The notes beneath the pieces are model-generated. The model was given only the letters and a program-made list of their open reading frames with translations. It made no database searches and was not told the origin of the DNA. Below, in pieces: positions 49,201 through 59,521 of a stretch of 64,000 bases of DNA. Location of the stretch: NCBI GenBank assembly GCA_954871525.1, contig OX940860.1, positions 25,452,001 through 25,516,000 of the forward strand, written 5' to 3'. The translations under genes and the position numbers were made by a program. Origin of the DNA: Parietaria judaica (taxonomy: Eukaryota > Streptophyta > Magnoliopsida > Rosales > Urticaceae). Numbering within the stretch: the first letter of the stretch is position 1; the number at the start of each line of letters is the position of its first letter.

Positions 49201-49500
49201 CCAAAAAATCATATGACGAATAGCTCCACCGGACCGGCAACAATTTCCAATCATCGTTATAAGGTAAACAATCCTCAATTTATAAAATTGAAAACAGTTG
49301 TGAACTAGAATTCACGACGCACGGGGAAAATAAACGCCAAGCAAATCAAACCACGCCTATGACATTATTTAATTTCGGAATATGGCTTTCCCGATTCTAG
49401 GAAAACCCATCAATATTATGAACAAAAGTAAAACAATGTATACCGTAAAGAAACATAGCACTCTTCTAAAACAACAGCCATACAAGAAAACGAGCTTCTA
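46261..49500. other. Long AT-rich spacer, no gene seen
   Basis: Holds (TA)n runs at about 46371-46396 and 46829-46840, poly-A tracts (47530-47539, 47741-47770) and general AT-rich sequence. A patch near 48480-48730 is richer in GC but has no supportable exon. Apparent open frames, such as one at 47563-47832, are Lys/Phe/Tyr-rich by composition only. Confidence 0.45.
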
Positions 49501-49504
49501 AGTT

Positions 49505-51869
49505 CTTACCTCCAGACAGGAAGAGGACGACTCGCCTGCCGGTAAACGCAGATCCTGTAATCTCCAAGGTTCTCATGCCTTTATAAGAGCCAGATCAGTG
49601 GTTGATTGATACACACACACATCTACATTACATATATAACAAGTGCCTTAGCTGAAAGCACTTGTCATTTCTCAATAGTTCTATTGTTCGAATGGACCAA
49701 ACCTTCAATTAAAAACTGGAGGCCAAAGGTACGGAACGTTTTTATAGCACAGGAAGCTTAAAATAAAATATTATTAATAAAGCACAAAAGATTTCGGTTT
49801 TTTTATGTCTCTAATCAAGACACTGCTCATATGGAGTATGATACCATATGAAGTATGATATCACAAAAAATAATAATAATAAAGAAATGGAAGCTCAAAT
49901 AAGATTAAAAAAAACAATCGAAAAGAATAAAAGATTTTGCTTATCTTTCGCCTTGTTTCTCTAATCAAAACACTGCTCATATGAAGTATGATACCACAAA
50001 ATGAATCAAATCAACACCACCTTTTATTGGAAAAATGGATGCCATATGCAAGAAACTTCGTAATAAATACGTGAAAAGCACAAAGTAGAAAACCAAATAT
50101 AAAACAAGAACCAATTAATCTTCTTTTCTTTTGTATAATTTATCTGCAGGAAATTGTGTTCGAAACCACGAAAAATCTAATATAAAAAAAGTTCTCAGAT
50201 GGTACGGTTGGATAACAAATTAACATCAATTGGAAAGTCGAGCCACACCGTACACGCACAGAAAGCTCGAAATAAAAAACCAAATATTAAAAAAGGAATA
50301 AGAGATTCCACTCTCCTCTTCCGTCTTAGTTTTTAAAACGATGAAAACTTTATTAAAAGAAAATTCTCATATGAAATTTAAACAAAAATAATTAATTAAT
50401 TATTGCCCGTCGTCTCACAAAAGACATAACGAGTTAATAACAAATACTTCCTTGCAGATCAAGTTACACACTTATACGAGTTAGAATGTTACCATTAGAA
50501 GGAGAGAGGAGATGAGAGAGGAAGAGTTAGAATGCATAACCTTCAATGACAAATGCAGCCATCGTCTTGATAAATGCTCGTTCTACGAAGCAACTGCCAT
50601 CAACGAGAACAAATAAACCTAACATTGATAGTAGCCACATATCGCAATCCGAAAATCACAATATAAATGCTGAATTTACGGACAGAACATAAAATCTACG
50701 AGTTATTCCACGATATTGTCTACCAAGTACAGAACAAAGAAGAGCACAAATTAAACAGGCCCCTTTAATAAATAATGGAAACACATCCGGAAAAGAAACG
50801 GAAAGAAAAATGGAAGTACTTATAGCAGTTTTTTTAATCATAAATTAAAACCATTCAGAAAGAGTTCTCAGTTCTCACACTTAAAATACTACCTGCTCCC
50901 AACACTTTTTCAAGAAAGACAATAGCAGAACTAAAAAGTTACTACAAACGTTTCGAAAATGTGTGCTCGGAGAAAATGACTAAAAATAAGAAAAATACAG
51001 TTTAGGAAACTGGTCTTTTGAGCAGGCAAATAGTTGTTGCGTTTTAGTACAAATAAAATGATGGTTTGCAAGAGTGCCTTGAACTTCAGAAGAATCAGCA
51101 GAGTCCAAAACTAAAAGCATCTATGCGAGATCTGCACAATGAATCATAGGCATAAAAAAGACCATTTTCAAATTTAAGTATTTAATTTAAACCACAAATT
51201 CGCTGAAAGATACAGAATAAAACATCATAAAACCCGAGTATCAAATACCTGTGATGATGGATATGATTTTAATAATCCTAAAGAGTAAATAAATACCAAA
51301 AGTTACAAAAGAAGTACTAATTTTAAAAAGATAATGGCCTTGAATAATGGTTCCAGTCTAACCAAGACAAAGGCAAAATACACGAGCCAACGCTTCTCGA
51401 TTAAAACATGCTGAATTTAATTTATAGCATTACGAAAACATGCATAATCAATTTCATGGAAGCAATTTATGTGGAAAAAAAATGTACATCTTAAGCATGC
51501 TTATATACGCAACAAAGTGACACAAATTGCCAGCTTAGTTAAAAATAATACAAGTAAAAAAATCAAATCATAAATAGCAAATATAAGGTTCAGAAACACA
51601 AGAGTGCTAAATATTTTAAGGTAATCAAACAGGTTACTGAAACTGAACCTCGTACTTCTATAATGCCCAGATGAAAAGAATGACTCAAACCAGCATAAAA
51701 ACAAAAACAAGGATTCAGGTAAAACCTACAAGGCTTTATCGATCCATAAAGGCAAACAAAGCCACCAATGAGCATACACGAAGAAACAAAGCCACAATTA
51801 TGGTAATTACTAATTAGCAATGAAATCATTAAAAAATGATAAGTAGAGAGTACTTAATACTTTACTCAC
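49505..51869 (-). other. Probable spliced 3' UTR of the UBA2-type gene
   Basis: The stop codon of the adjacent UBA2-type gene (51870-51872) is immediately followed on the minus strand by gtgagtaa, a strong splice donor. A donor-like gtaag also lies at about 49506-49510 on the minus strand. UBA2 genes are known for intron-containing, alternatively spliced 3' UTRs. I infer that most of this interval is 3' UTR introns. Exon positions cannot be fixed without transcripts. Confidence 0.45.
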
Positions 51870-53321
51870 CTAATGACCCATGTACGGTGCACCCGGGCCG
51901 GGATGATGAGGCCTCGCACCGCCCTGCCCCATCTGCGGATTCTGGTAGCCCTGCATCGCTGGCTGGGTCCCATACCCTCCGGCCGCTTGATTCCCATACT
52001 GGTTCGCCGGCGCCCCGGGCTGATTCGCCGGAGCACCACCGAGCCCTCCCAGCAGATTGTTGATCCCCAGTCCCGCTCCTTGCGTGGCCAGCAGCGCCGT
52101 CAACGCCTGTCCCAGCATCGGGTTCAGCTGCGGCCCAGGGGCCACTCCGGGGTTGTACCCCGACGGAGCCCGTGCTGGAGCCGATGGCGCCATAAGGTGC
52201 CCGGGACCGCCCGAGTACCTACTCTTGTCCTTCCTCTGATGGAACTGCTGGTGAGGCCGGCTCTGGTTGTGGTGCTGCTGGTGATGGTGATGCTGTCCCT
52301 GGTGGTGTTGCTTGCCCGTTTTCGGGCCATCTATCGCTTTCTGGCAATGCAGGGTCAACCCCTCGAAGGTCTTGTGAGGCTCCTCGAGCGCCTTCCTTGC
52401 GCCTTCGGCGGTTTTGTACACAAACAGAGCGAATCCTTTTGGCTTCCCTGTGTGCCGGTCGAGCCCAAGAGGACCCTCCTCGATCTCACCGAACTGCCTA
52501 AAGAACTCCAGAAGCCTCGCAGGGTCGACATCGGCGGAGACATTGCTCACAAAGATCTTCCGCTGTGTGTACTCCGACACCGGAGGCCCCGTTGACGCTC
52601 CTGCCACCGGTGGAGGCGCCGGCACCGGCCCGGCAGAGGCCAGCTGTGACGACGTGGTTCGGTTTCCGATCAGCTTTTGCGGCTCGCGGAGCGCCCGCCG
52701 GGCTCCTGCACGGCGCTTGAATAGGATGAACGCGTAACCCTTAGACTTCCCGGACACGCGATCAGTAACGGCCTTGCAATCCTCGATCTCCCCGTACTTT
52801 CCGAACTCTGAGATCAGGGTCTCGGCGGTCGTGTCCCAGCCGAGGCCGTGCACGAAGATCTTGCGGTGCGCGGGATCGGCATCGGCCAGGTTCCGGACGT
52901 TGGCAGCGAAGGTCGGGTGCTTCTCCACCGCCTGCTTCACCAGAACGAGGAGCTGCTCTCTCGAGAACGGCTCCAGAAGCTTCTCCACAGGCTCGTCGTC
53001 CTCTTCCTCCTCCTCGGCCTCTCCGCCTCCCCCATTTTGAGCTAGGGTTTCGCCATTGACCTGCTCTTGCTCAAATTCCTCTTCTTCCTCATCCTCTTCC
53101 TCTACCTCTACCTCTTCCTCTCCAGCGCCTTCTTCTACTTGATTGGCGTCGTCGACGGCCATTTCCGCAGGATGTTGGTCTTCATTTTCGATAGGGATGG
53201 TCTGAATTTCTTCCTCCTCCGCCACCGGCGGCGGCGCAACTTGCTGCGTCTGCTCCGGCGTGGGATCCGTGGCTTTGGCGGGTTCGGCCTCGGAGGGTCG
53301 GATCTTCCTCTTCTTGGCCAT
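51870..53321 (-). CDS. UBA2A: UBA2-type hnRNP-like RNA-binding protein, two RRMs
   Basis: Single-exon coding region of 483 codons. Family members bind U-rich 3' UTRs in the nucleus with UBP1 and respond to wounding and ABA. Residues 1-9 have a basic nuclear-signal-like KKRK. An acidic region (about 35-112) is followed by a conserved helix (KLLEPFSREQLLVLVKQAVE). RRM1 is at about 154-228 (RNP2 IFVHGL, RNP1 KGYAFILF) and RRM2 at about 255-330 (IFVSNV, KGFALFVY). Then come a His/Gln-rich segment (about 338-365) and a Gly/Pro/Gln-rich tail ending APYMGH, all as in UBA2a-type proteins. The start at 53321 is the first in-frame ATG. It stands head-to-head with a paralogue at 55381. Confidence 0.95.
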   Translation of the reverse strand: MAKKRKIRPSEAEPAKATDPTPEQTQQVAPPPVAEEEEIQTIPIENEDQHPAEMAVDDANQVEEGAGEEEVEVEEEDEEEEEFEQEQVNGETLAQNGGGGEAEEEEEDDEPVEKLLEPFSREQLLVLVKQAVEKHPTFAANVRNLADADPAHRKIFVHGLGWDTTAETLISEFGKYGEIEDCKAVTDRVSGKSKGYAFILFKRRAGARRALREPQKLIGNRTTSSQLASAGPVPAPPPVAGASTGPPVSEYTQRKIFVSNVSADVDPARLLEFFRQFGEIEEGPLGLDRHTGKPKGFALFVYKTAEGARKALEEPHKTFEGLTLHCQKAIDGPKTGKQHHQGQHHHHQQHHNQSRPHQQFHQRKDKSRYSGGPGHLMAPSAPARAPSGYNPGVAPGPQLNPMLGQALTALLATQGAGLGINNLLGGLGGAPANQPGAPANQYGNQAAGGYGTQPAMQGYQNPQMGQGGARPHHPGPGAPYMGH

Positions 53322-53624
53322 GGCGGTGGGATTCGGGAATTAGGGTTAGGGTTTGGTCTCGAGATGCGTTTCTCTTTGCAGGTTCGTTTCTTTGTTCGCA
53401 CTTGTTGGCCAGAAGAACCGAAACAAATATAGGTGAGATTTTTGGGCTATTTAATAAACACGAAGTGACGGTTTTGCCCCCCAAGGGAACGGCTATCCTG
53501 ATAATGGCGTCAGTTCTTTTTCGTCATTTACAGTTCCGTATTTTAATTCTAGATTTATTTTGGGCGGTTGAAAAATACCGAAATGTTGTGCACATAAATG
53601 GTCACAATAAGATAATTATTTAAA
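53322..53624. promoter_or_regulatory. Promoter side of the UBA2A-type gene
   Basis: The start-proximal 50 bp include attagggttaggg, a telomere-box-like AAACCCTAA motif on the minus strand at about 53339-53352. Such boxes are common in plant translation-related gene promoters. Beyond it the sequence grades to AT-rich and into a MITE. Confidence 0.4.
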
Positions 53625-54086
53625 GGGTTAATGATGGCAAAAATACTCAAAGTTTGGTCAAAGAACCTCTCGTGTACCCAAAGTTTAAAAGTTGTGGTAA
53701 AAATACTCAAAATTGCATTTGGATAGTTGAACACTCTATTCTCGCCGTTAACTTACCTATTAATTCTGGCCACGTGGACAAATCTGTTTTGTTAAGTGTA
53801 ATCATTAGAGGGTTAATTAGTTGTATTATAGTATTAATTAGGGGTTTAATTTGTTATTTTGTTGTAAACGAGGCTGATGTGGGCTCGTCCACGCGGCAAA
53901 AATTGTTATGTGAGCAACCCACGTTTGTCCACATGGCCAGAGTTAACGGGTAAGTTAACGACGTTACGAGAATGGAGTGGTCAACTCCTCAAATGCGACT
54001 TTGAGTATTTTTGCCACCACTTTTAAACTTTGGATACATGAGGAATTCTTTGACCAAACTTTAAGGATTTTCACCGTCATTAACTC
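53625..54086. mobile_element. Long-TIR MITE (Mutator-like), copy 2, perfect 9-bp target duplication
   Basis: A 462-bp element has ends gggttaatgatggcaaaaat and the complement gagttaatgacggtgaaaat. Long arms carry tttggtcaaagaa, ccacgtgg and gagaatggagtggtcaac, as in copy 1 at 31091-31559. A perfect 9-bp direct repeat ttatttaaa flanks it (53616-53624 and 54087-54095), diagnostic of Mutator-type insertion. It lies between the two divergent UBA2-type genes. Confidence 0.9.
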
Positions 54087-54559
54087 TTATTTAAAATTAA
54101 CGACGTTGTTACAAAGTCATTGCATATATTTGTAATCTTAGTGCTTCTTACCGTTAATAATATTAGTCTAGTCTGTGTGACATTATTAACATATCTTTTT
54201 ATTAGATGACATAATTTTAGTCAATAAAATTATTTATTCAAAATATTAAATTAATAAGTATATAAATAAATTTAAAAACAATTGATTGAACCAACTTAAT
54301 TTTATGATTATATAACCGATGGGTCTATGAACATAGTAAAAATAATATTATTTAAAAGCGTCTCGAACTAAATTTCAAAGGCATTGGGTTTAAACCCATC
54401 AAATAGTAATAAAAGATTATTGAGGAAACAGTCAACTACCGCATGAGATTAACTTTTATTAAAAAAAAAAATCGGATTCAAACTAAATTCATATAGTCGA
54501 CAACTGTTTAGGTGGGCAACCGTATCAATAAACCCTCGGTTATCAAATAATTTATAAAA

Positions 54560-55023
54560 GGGCTCTATAGCCATATAGCCAAACTAGAAAAACTATTTTG
54601 CAAAATAGCCAACCTTTTGATTAATATTATCAAATAGCCAATCAACCACATTAATAAATCACGAAAGACCGTATTACCCTTGTATTAACGTGTATTAACA
54701 TGTATTAACTATATTAACTGAGTTAATTTGTTTAAAAATAAATTAAATTTTTGTTAAAATTTTAATCACGATTTTTTATTTTTAAACAAATTAACTCAGT
54801 TAATACACGTTAATATAGATTTTCTGTAAACACAAGTAAATGTTCTTATTTTTAAGAAAAATTAACTTAGTTAATACACGTTAATATGTTAAAAGGGTAT
54901 TATAGGTATAAAATATGTTATTAAATAGCCACCTCATCAATTTCGCTATTTTGCAAAGAAAAAAAAAAGGTTGGCTATTTGGCTAATCAAACGTTTCAAT
55001 TTGGCTACTAAGAGTCATTTCTC
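54560..55023. mobile_element. Second MULE-type MITE with perfect 9-bp target duplication
   Basis: A 464-bp element is bounded by tttataaaa on both sides (54551-54559 and 55024-55032). Ends gggctctatagccatatagc and the complement gagaaatgactcttagtagc pair imperfectly. Inner arms contain attttgcaaaatagccaacc and its counterpart, then ttaacgtgtatta/taatacacgtta and gagttaatttgttt/aaacaaattaactc. Its right end is related to the sequence at 34148-34290. Confidence 0.85.
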
Positions 55024-55380
55024 TTTATAAAATTGAATGGAACCTAATATTAATTGTTTTTTTTTTTTTAACTTTCAATTTATCGAGAATCATCCATCAA
55101 AGCAGATTAATAATCGGCATCGGCCATTTGAACATCGATACAATATATGACCATAAATTAATAATAAGAAAAGATTTAAGAATTTTAGTATCTTACCAAA
55201 TTTTTTAATTTATCCAACATTAACAGAAGAGCGTAATAAAAATAGATTAAAAAAATATAATTCAATTGAAAATGATTTATTCATCGAATATTGACATCTT
55301 CATCAAAGAAAGCTCTTTGTCTCGTTTCATCTCCTTCGCGCGCGCACAGTCAGTCAGTCAGTGCTTCATTTCATTCATCA

Positions 55381-57255
55381 ATGGCGAGGAAGCCAAAGCC
55401 TCTCTCCTCCGCCGCCATGGAATCTTCTTCCAAGCCTAAACCCACCCCACCACTGGAGGCGGAACACGACTCCACCAGTGCTGACGAATCAGAAGAAGAA
55501 GAAGAAGAAGAAGAAGAAGAAGAAGAAGAAGAAGAAGAAGAAGAGGAGGAGGAAGGAGAAGAAGAAGAAGAAGAAGAAGAAGAAGAAGAAGAAGAAGAAG
55601 AAGAAGAAGAAGAAGAAGAAGAAGAAGAAGAAGAAGAAGAAGAAGAAGAGGAGGAGGAAGGAGAAGAAGAAGAGTCCGAATCGGAATCCGAAGACGACGA
55701 GGTTTCCATGAAAGCCCTCCTCGAGCCCCTCGGCAAGGACCAGCTCATCGCCCTCCTCCGCGAAGCCGCGGCGGAGAACCCCGCGCTCCTCGCCGGATTC
55801 GTCAAGTCCGCCGAGCGCGACCCCATCCACCGCAAGATCTTCGTTCATGGCCTCAGCTGGGACACCACCACCGAAACCCTAGCCCCGGCCTTCGCGCAGT
55901 ACGGCGCCATCGAGGACTGCAAGGTCGTCTCCGACAAGGCGACCGGGCGGTCCAAGGGCTACGGCTTCATCCTCTTCGCCGACCGGGCTGGAGCCCGGAA
56001 ATGCCTCCGCCGGCCGCAGAAGATGATTGGTGGACGGTCGATGCTGTGCCAGCTGGCCGCGGCGGGGCCTGTGCCCCCTTCGACGGCCGGTCCAGCCAAT
56101 CCGGAGTCCACTGGTTCCGAGAGGAAGCTTTACGTGGGCAATGTGGGCTCCCATGTGAGACCCGAGCGGCTCCGGAAGTATTTCGCGGCGTTCGGGGAGA
56201 TAGAGGATGGGCCGTTGGGGATGGAGAAGGCGACCGGGAAATTCCGGGGGTTCGCGATGTTTGTCTACAAGACGCCTGAGGGGTTGAGGAGGGCTCTGGC
56301 GGAACCGATCAAGGTTTTCGATGGGGCTCAGCTGCAGTGCTCGGTGGCGGCGATCAAGAGCAAGAGAGGCTCATCTCCGGCGGTTGCTGCGACGGAGGTG
56401 ATGAGCGCTACCATCGCCGGTCCCGGTCCGATGGCTATGCCGATGTTGAACCCAGGGGCAGTTTTCATGGGGCAGAATCCGGCTCTCGGTATGAATCCGC
56501 TTCTGGGCATGGGGTATTCACCAGGCATGTTCTCTGGGGGCGTTTCTCCGGTGATGAACATGAAGTAAGTTGCGATTTCGTGCTCCATTACTAGTTATGT
56601 TGAATATATGAATATGTGCTAGGATGTTAGAACATAATCTTCACTATTGCTGTGTTGAATTTTACATTTATACGTTCGTTAGCTACAATTTTGTGTTCCG
56701 ATTTTCGAAGAATCACGGAGTTTCTTTCTGAAACCGCTCCCTAGTATACAAAGTTTCCAATCCGTGCAATTCTACGGTCAATTTCAGTTCTAGTGTTTAT
56801 CGTCCCTCGTCAATTTCAATCGATGTAGTACTCACGTGTCAGCTTATTTTTCATTATTTACCCTCTTGGATTGCAGGTCGAGCTAAGAACAAAATCCCCG
56901 GTAATTGGAAATTTGATCTTCAATCTTAAAACTGAGATTTTTTTTCTTCGTTTTTTCGGTTGTCTCTCTACAATGTGACTAGCTTTCTAGTGGATTAAAA
57001 CAAGGATGATTTCATCTCAAAAAGTTCCCTTTGATGCATGACAGGGTTGGATCTTCCTCCGGCACGGGGATCGGTAGCGAATTCGGTCTTCAACCAGGTG
57101 TTAGTGCCATGAACCCTAATTGGATGGGCAGTTTCGGGACTCAAGCCGGTTTCCAAGGTGTCGGTGCTTATCAGAGCGCACAGCAGACTCAGCTTTCCCC
57201 TGCTGCTTCGTACATGCCTCAACACGGTGCAAAGCAACCGTACCTGCCTCGCTAG
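55381..57255 (+). CDS. UBA2-type RNA-binding protein with giant acidic tract, complete
   Basis: Two coding exons, 55381-56564 and 57045-57255, give 464 codons. The join (aa|gtaagt ... gacag|g) restores phase. Codons 38-98 are an acidic run of 59 Glu and 2 Gly, encoded by an almost pure GAA tract with a few GAG. A conserved helix (ALLEPLGKDQLIALLREAA) follows, then RRM1 (about 152-225, IFVHGL and KGYGFILF) and RRM2 (about 249-325, LYVGNV and FRGFAMFVY). The Met/Gly/Pro tail continues in exon 2 to QPYLPR. Like other UBA2 proteins it should bind U-rich RNA in the nucleus; that is inference. ATG 55381 is preferred over an upstream non-ATG frame extension. If the intron is retained the protein stops right after exon 1 (NMK-stop). 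Confidence 0.92.
55492..55674 (+). repeat. GAA/GAG trinucleotide tract, 61 codons, in coding sequence
   Basis: Nearly uninterrupted (gaa)n with gag and gga interruptions near 55543-55556 and 55649-55662. The same gaggaggaggaaggagaa interruption block occurs at both places, implying an internal duplication about 108 bp long. It reads as poly-Glu in frame. Confidence 0.95.
56877..56900 (+). other. Candidate alternative (stop-introducing) exon in the second UBA2-type gene
   Basis: Inside the intron 56565-57044, gattgcag precedes gtcgagctaag and ccccg|gtaattgg follows, so a 24-nt exon with good acceptor and donor can be drawn. Spliced to exon 1 it would read K-S-S-stop, giving a shorter C-terminus. 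Sequence-only inference. Confidence 0.4.
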
Positions 57256-59521
57256 CCTTCGAACGCGTTCTTCAACCCGCTCTTATCGATTTAGAAATTA
57301 GAGGGTTTGGCAGTGAGTGTGTTTCTTCTCTCTATCATTGGTAGTTTAATATATTCTCTTTGGTAATTGAGAATGAGGTAGTGTATGTGGTTGATATCAA
57401 ACGCATGTCCGTGTTTGGTTTTAAAAACTTAGGGGCGGAAGTTGTGGCACTGAACTTCGGTTTTGCCCCGAGAACCGGGCTCGCCTAAACTCGATTTTAT
57501 GAACCGGAACGGAACGGACAGAAGCAAAAGGTAATACAGAAGTCGAATGATTAAATTATATATAAAATATAATAAATTAATAAATATAAATAAACTTTTA
57601 TAAAAGCTGGGCATTAAAAAGACTTCACATCCATTGTCATAGAATTTCAAAAACTAGCAATATTGATTTATTTCTTATTTAAGCCGTAAATGTCATGAAC
57701 CAGGGGTGTAAAAAATTTAAAATTGAAAACACTAGCTTACTGATTTTCTCACTATAAAGTTTGAACCGAGAACGGGCCGAATTTGGTTCCATTTTTTTTT
57801 CTTTTCTAGGCTGAAATGTACGGTTTTTGGGCCGGAACTGAAATTGGACTGTCTTGAAACCGGATTAGAAATCCAAAGTTTTGCTCCTATTCAGAAATAA
57901 GTAGAGAGTAGTAAAATATAACACAAACAAATTATATATGTTCTTATGACATAATTATTCAGCTAGAATGTTACCACATTTTGATCAGAGAAAATTCACT
58001 TAAACACACATGAAGATACTTTAAAAATGATTTGTATACCCTAAGTTGTGTCAATCGTGTCTGTGGATAAGACCGAACATGTGGGCGTTGAGAAGAAATC
58101 ACTAGCTGACCATATTGTTCTTTTTGCCCGGGTGCGGCCGTTCCATGATTTGCCAAACGTAGTTATCGAAGTTGGTTACCGATATCAGGGTGGCCAACTT
58201 AACCATCTGAGTTGGTCACCGAACTATGATATCGGAGTTGCTATCACCGATTCTTAGTATACTGAAAATGTCAATTTAAGAAGGAAAAAAAATATATAAT
58301 AAATTGCTTGTTACTATCTCTCTCAAATTAAGATTGCTGTTAATTTTCAAATGTGAGAATAAAAAAATAATTTGAAGCATATATGCAAGTGTAAATACTT
58401 GATGTTAATGAAAACAGATAGGAGGAATCAATTGAAAACACAAATTTATAACTTTGAGGTATTTATTCCGAACTATTAAAATCTGAGAACATCTCACACT
58501 CTTTTTATTTTAATAGCTAATGTTTATTCAACTATTTTGCCTTCTAATTTATAATAAACTATAATTTTTTTCGCACTATTTGATTTTGAGAGCATGATAA
58601 CCTCTATAAATTACCCTTTCTAATTTCTATAAACCAATATATACCCTCTAAATGTATCTTGAAACTAATTTATGTGTTTATAAATTTAAGTTGATTTCTT
58701 ACAAAATTTAAAATCCATAAAATTGACAATTGACAATTATTATTTTTAGAAAATATACGAACAAATTATGATAAGTGGGTATGAAAATGAAATTTTCGAG
58801 GGGATTGATTTTTTTTTTTTAAATAGTATATTTCAATAAAAATTGAAAATAGAGTATAAAGAAATTATCCTATAAATAAATCAAGTGTTACTAGCTGCAT
58901 ACATATCTAATGTTTTATTTTCTTAGCTGCATAAACTTAATTTTTGTATTTTTCATCGTGAAAATTTTAAGCGTTCACTATTTTACTTCTCTCTAAAATT
59001 CTGTTCACTTTGTCCATTGATCATTGAACATACTTTTGGATGAGCAGTTAACAGAATCTACCCTCTCTCTCTCGATCGACCGAAGAGATATATGTCACAC
59101 GTCAACGACTTAGCGATGCATCTAAAATTTTATCAAAATAATATAGATTGAACCAAATTATTAGTGCGAAAAACTTTGTAGTACCACCGAATTATTGGTG
59201 CGAAAAACTTTAAAACATTTGTTGATTTGGGTATTTTTTTTAATAAACATTATTGAATTGCATGAAAATCTTGAGTCCGCTACGGGCTATATTTGTTGAA
59301 TTTTGAGTTACTTTTGCCACTACTCTCCTTTAAAACATTGAATGTAATGATACTCTTATTCACAAATTACTCTCTGAACTTGCTCTCATCACAAATCAAA
59401 AGCCAGAGAGTTCGGTCTTCTTCTTCGTTCCCAGGTTAGTCTTTGTTCTTCATTGTCATTTCCATGAACCAGAACGAATCAAGACTTAATCAAGATCCAA
59501 TCTTTATTGTCTCAAACTTTC
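57256..59521. other. Spacer, no gene seen
   Basis: Includes the 3' UTR of the UBA2-type gene. A segment around 57440-57870 is rich in gaaccgg/ccggaac motifs and may be a decayed element. An island at 58040-58260 has palindromic gatatc motifs (58181 and 58230) and a locally inverted aagttgg/ccaactt pair. The rest is AT-rich. Confidence 0.4.

Noticed and set aside
55361..55848. Poly-Lys, poly-Ser and poly-Phe open frames
   Set aside because: Other-frame shadows of the GAA tract in the UBA2-type gene.
58048..58257. 69-codon open frame with gatatc palindromes
   Set aside because: No family signature, no splice context and low-complexity local inverted repeats.
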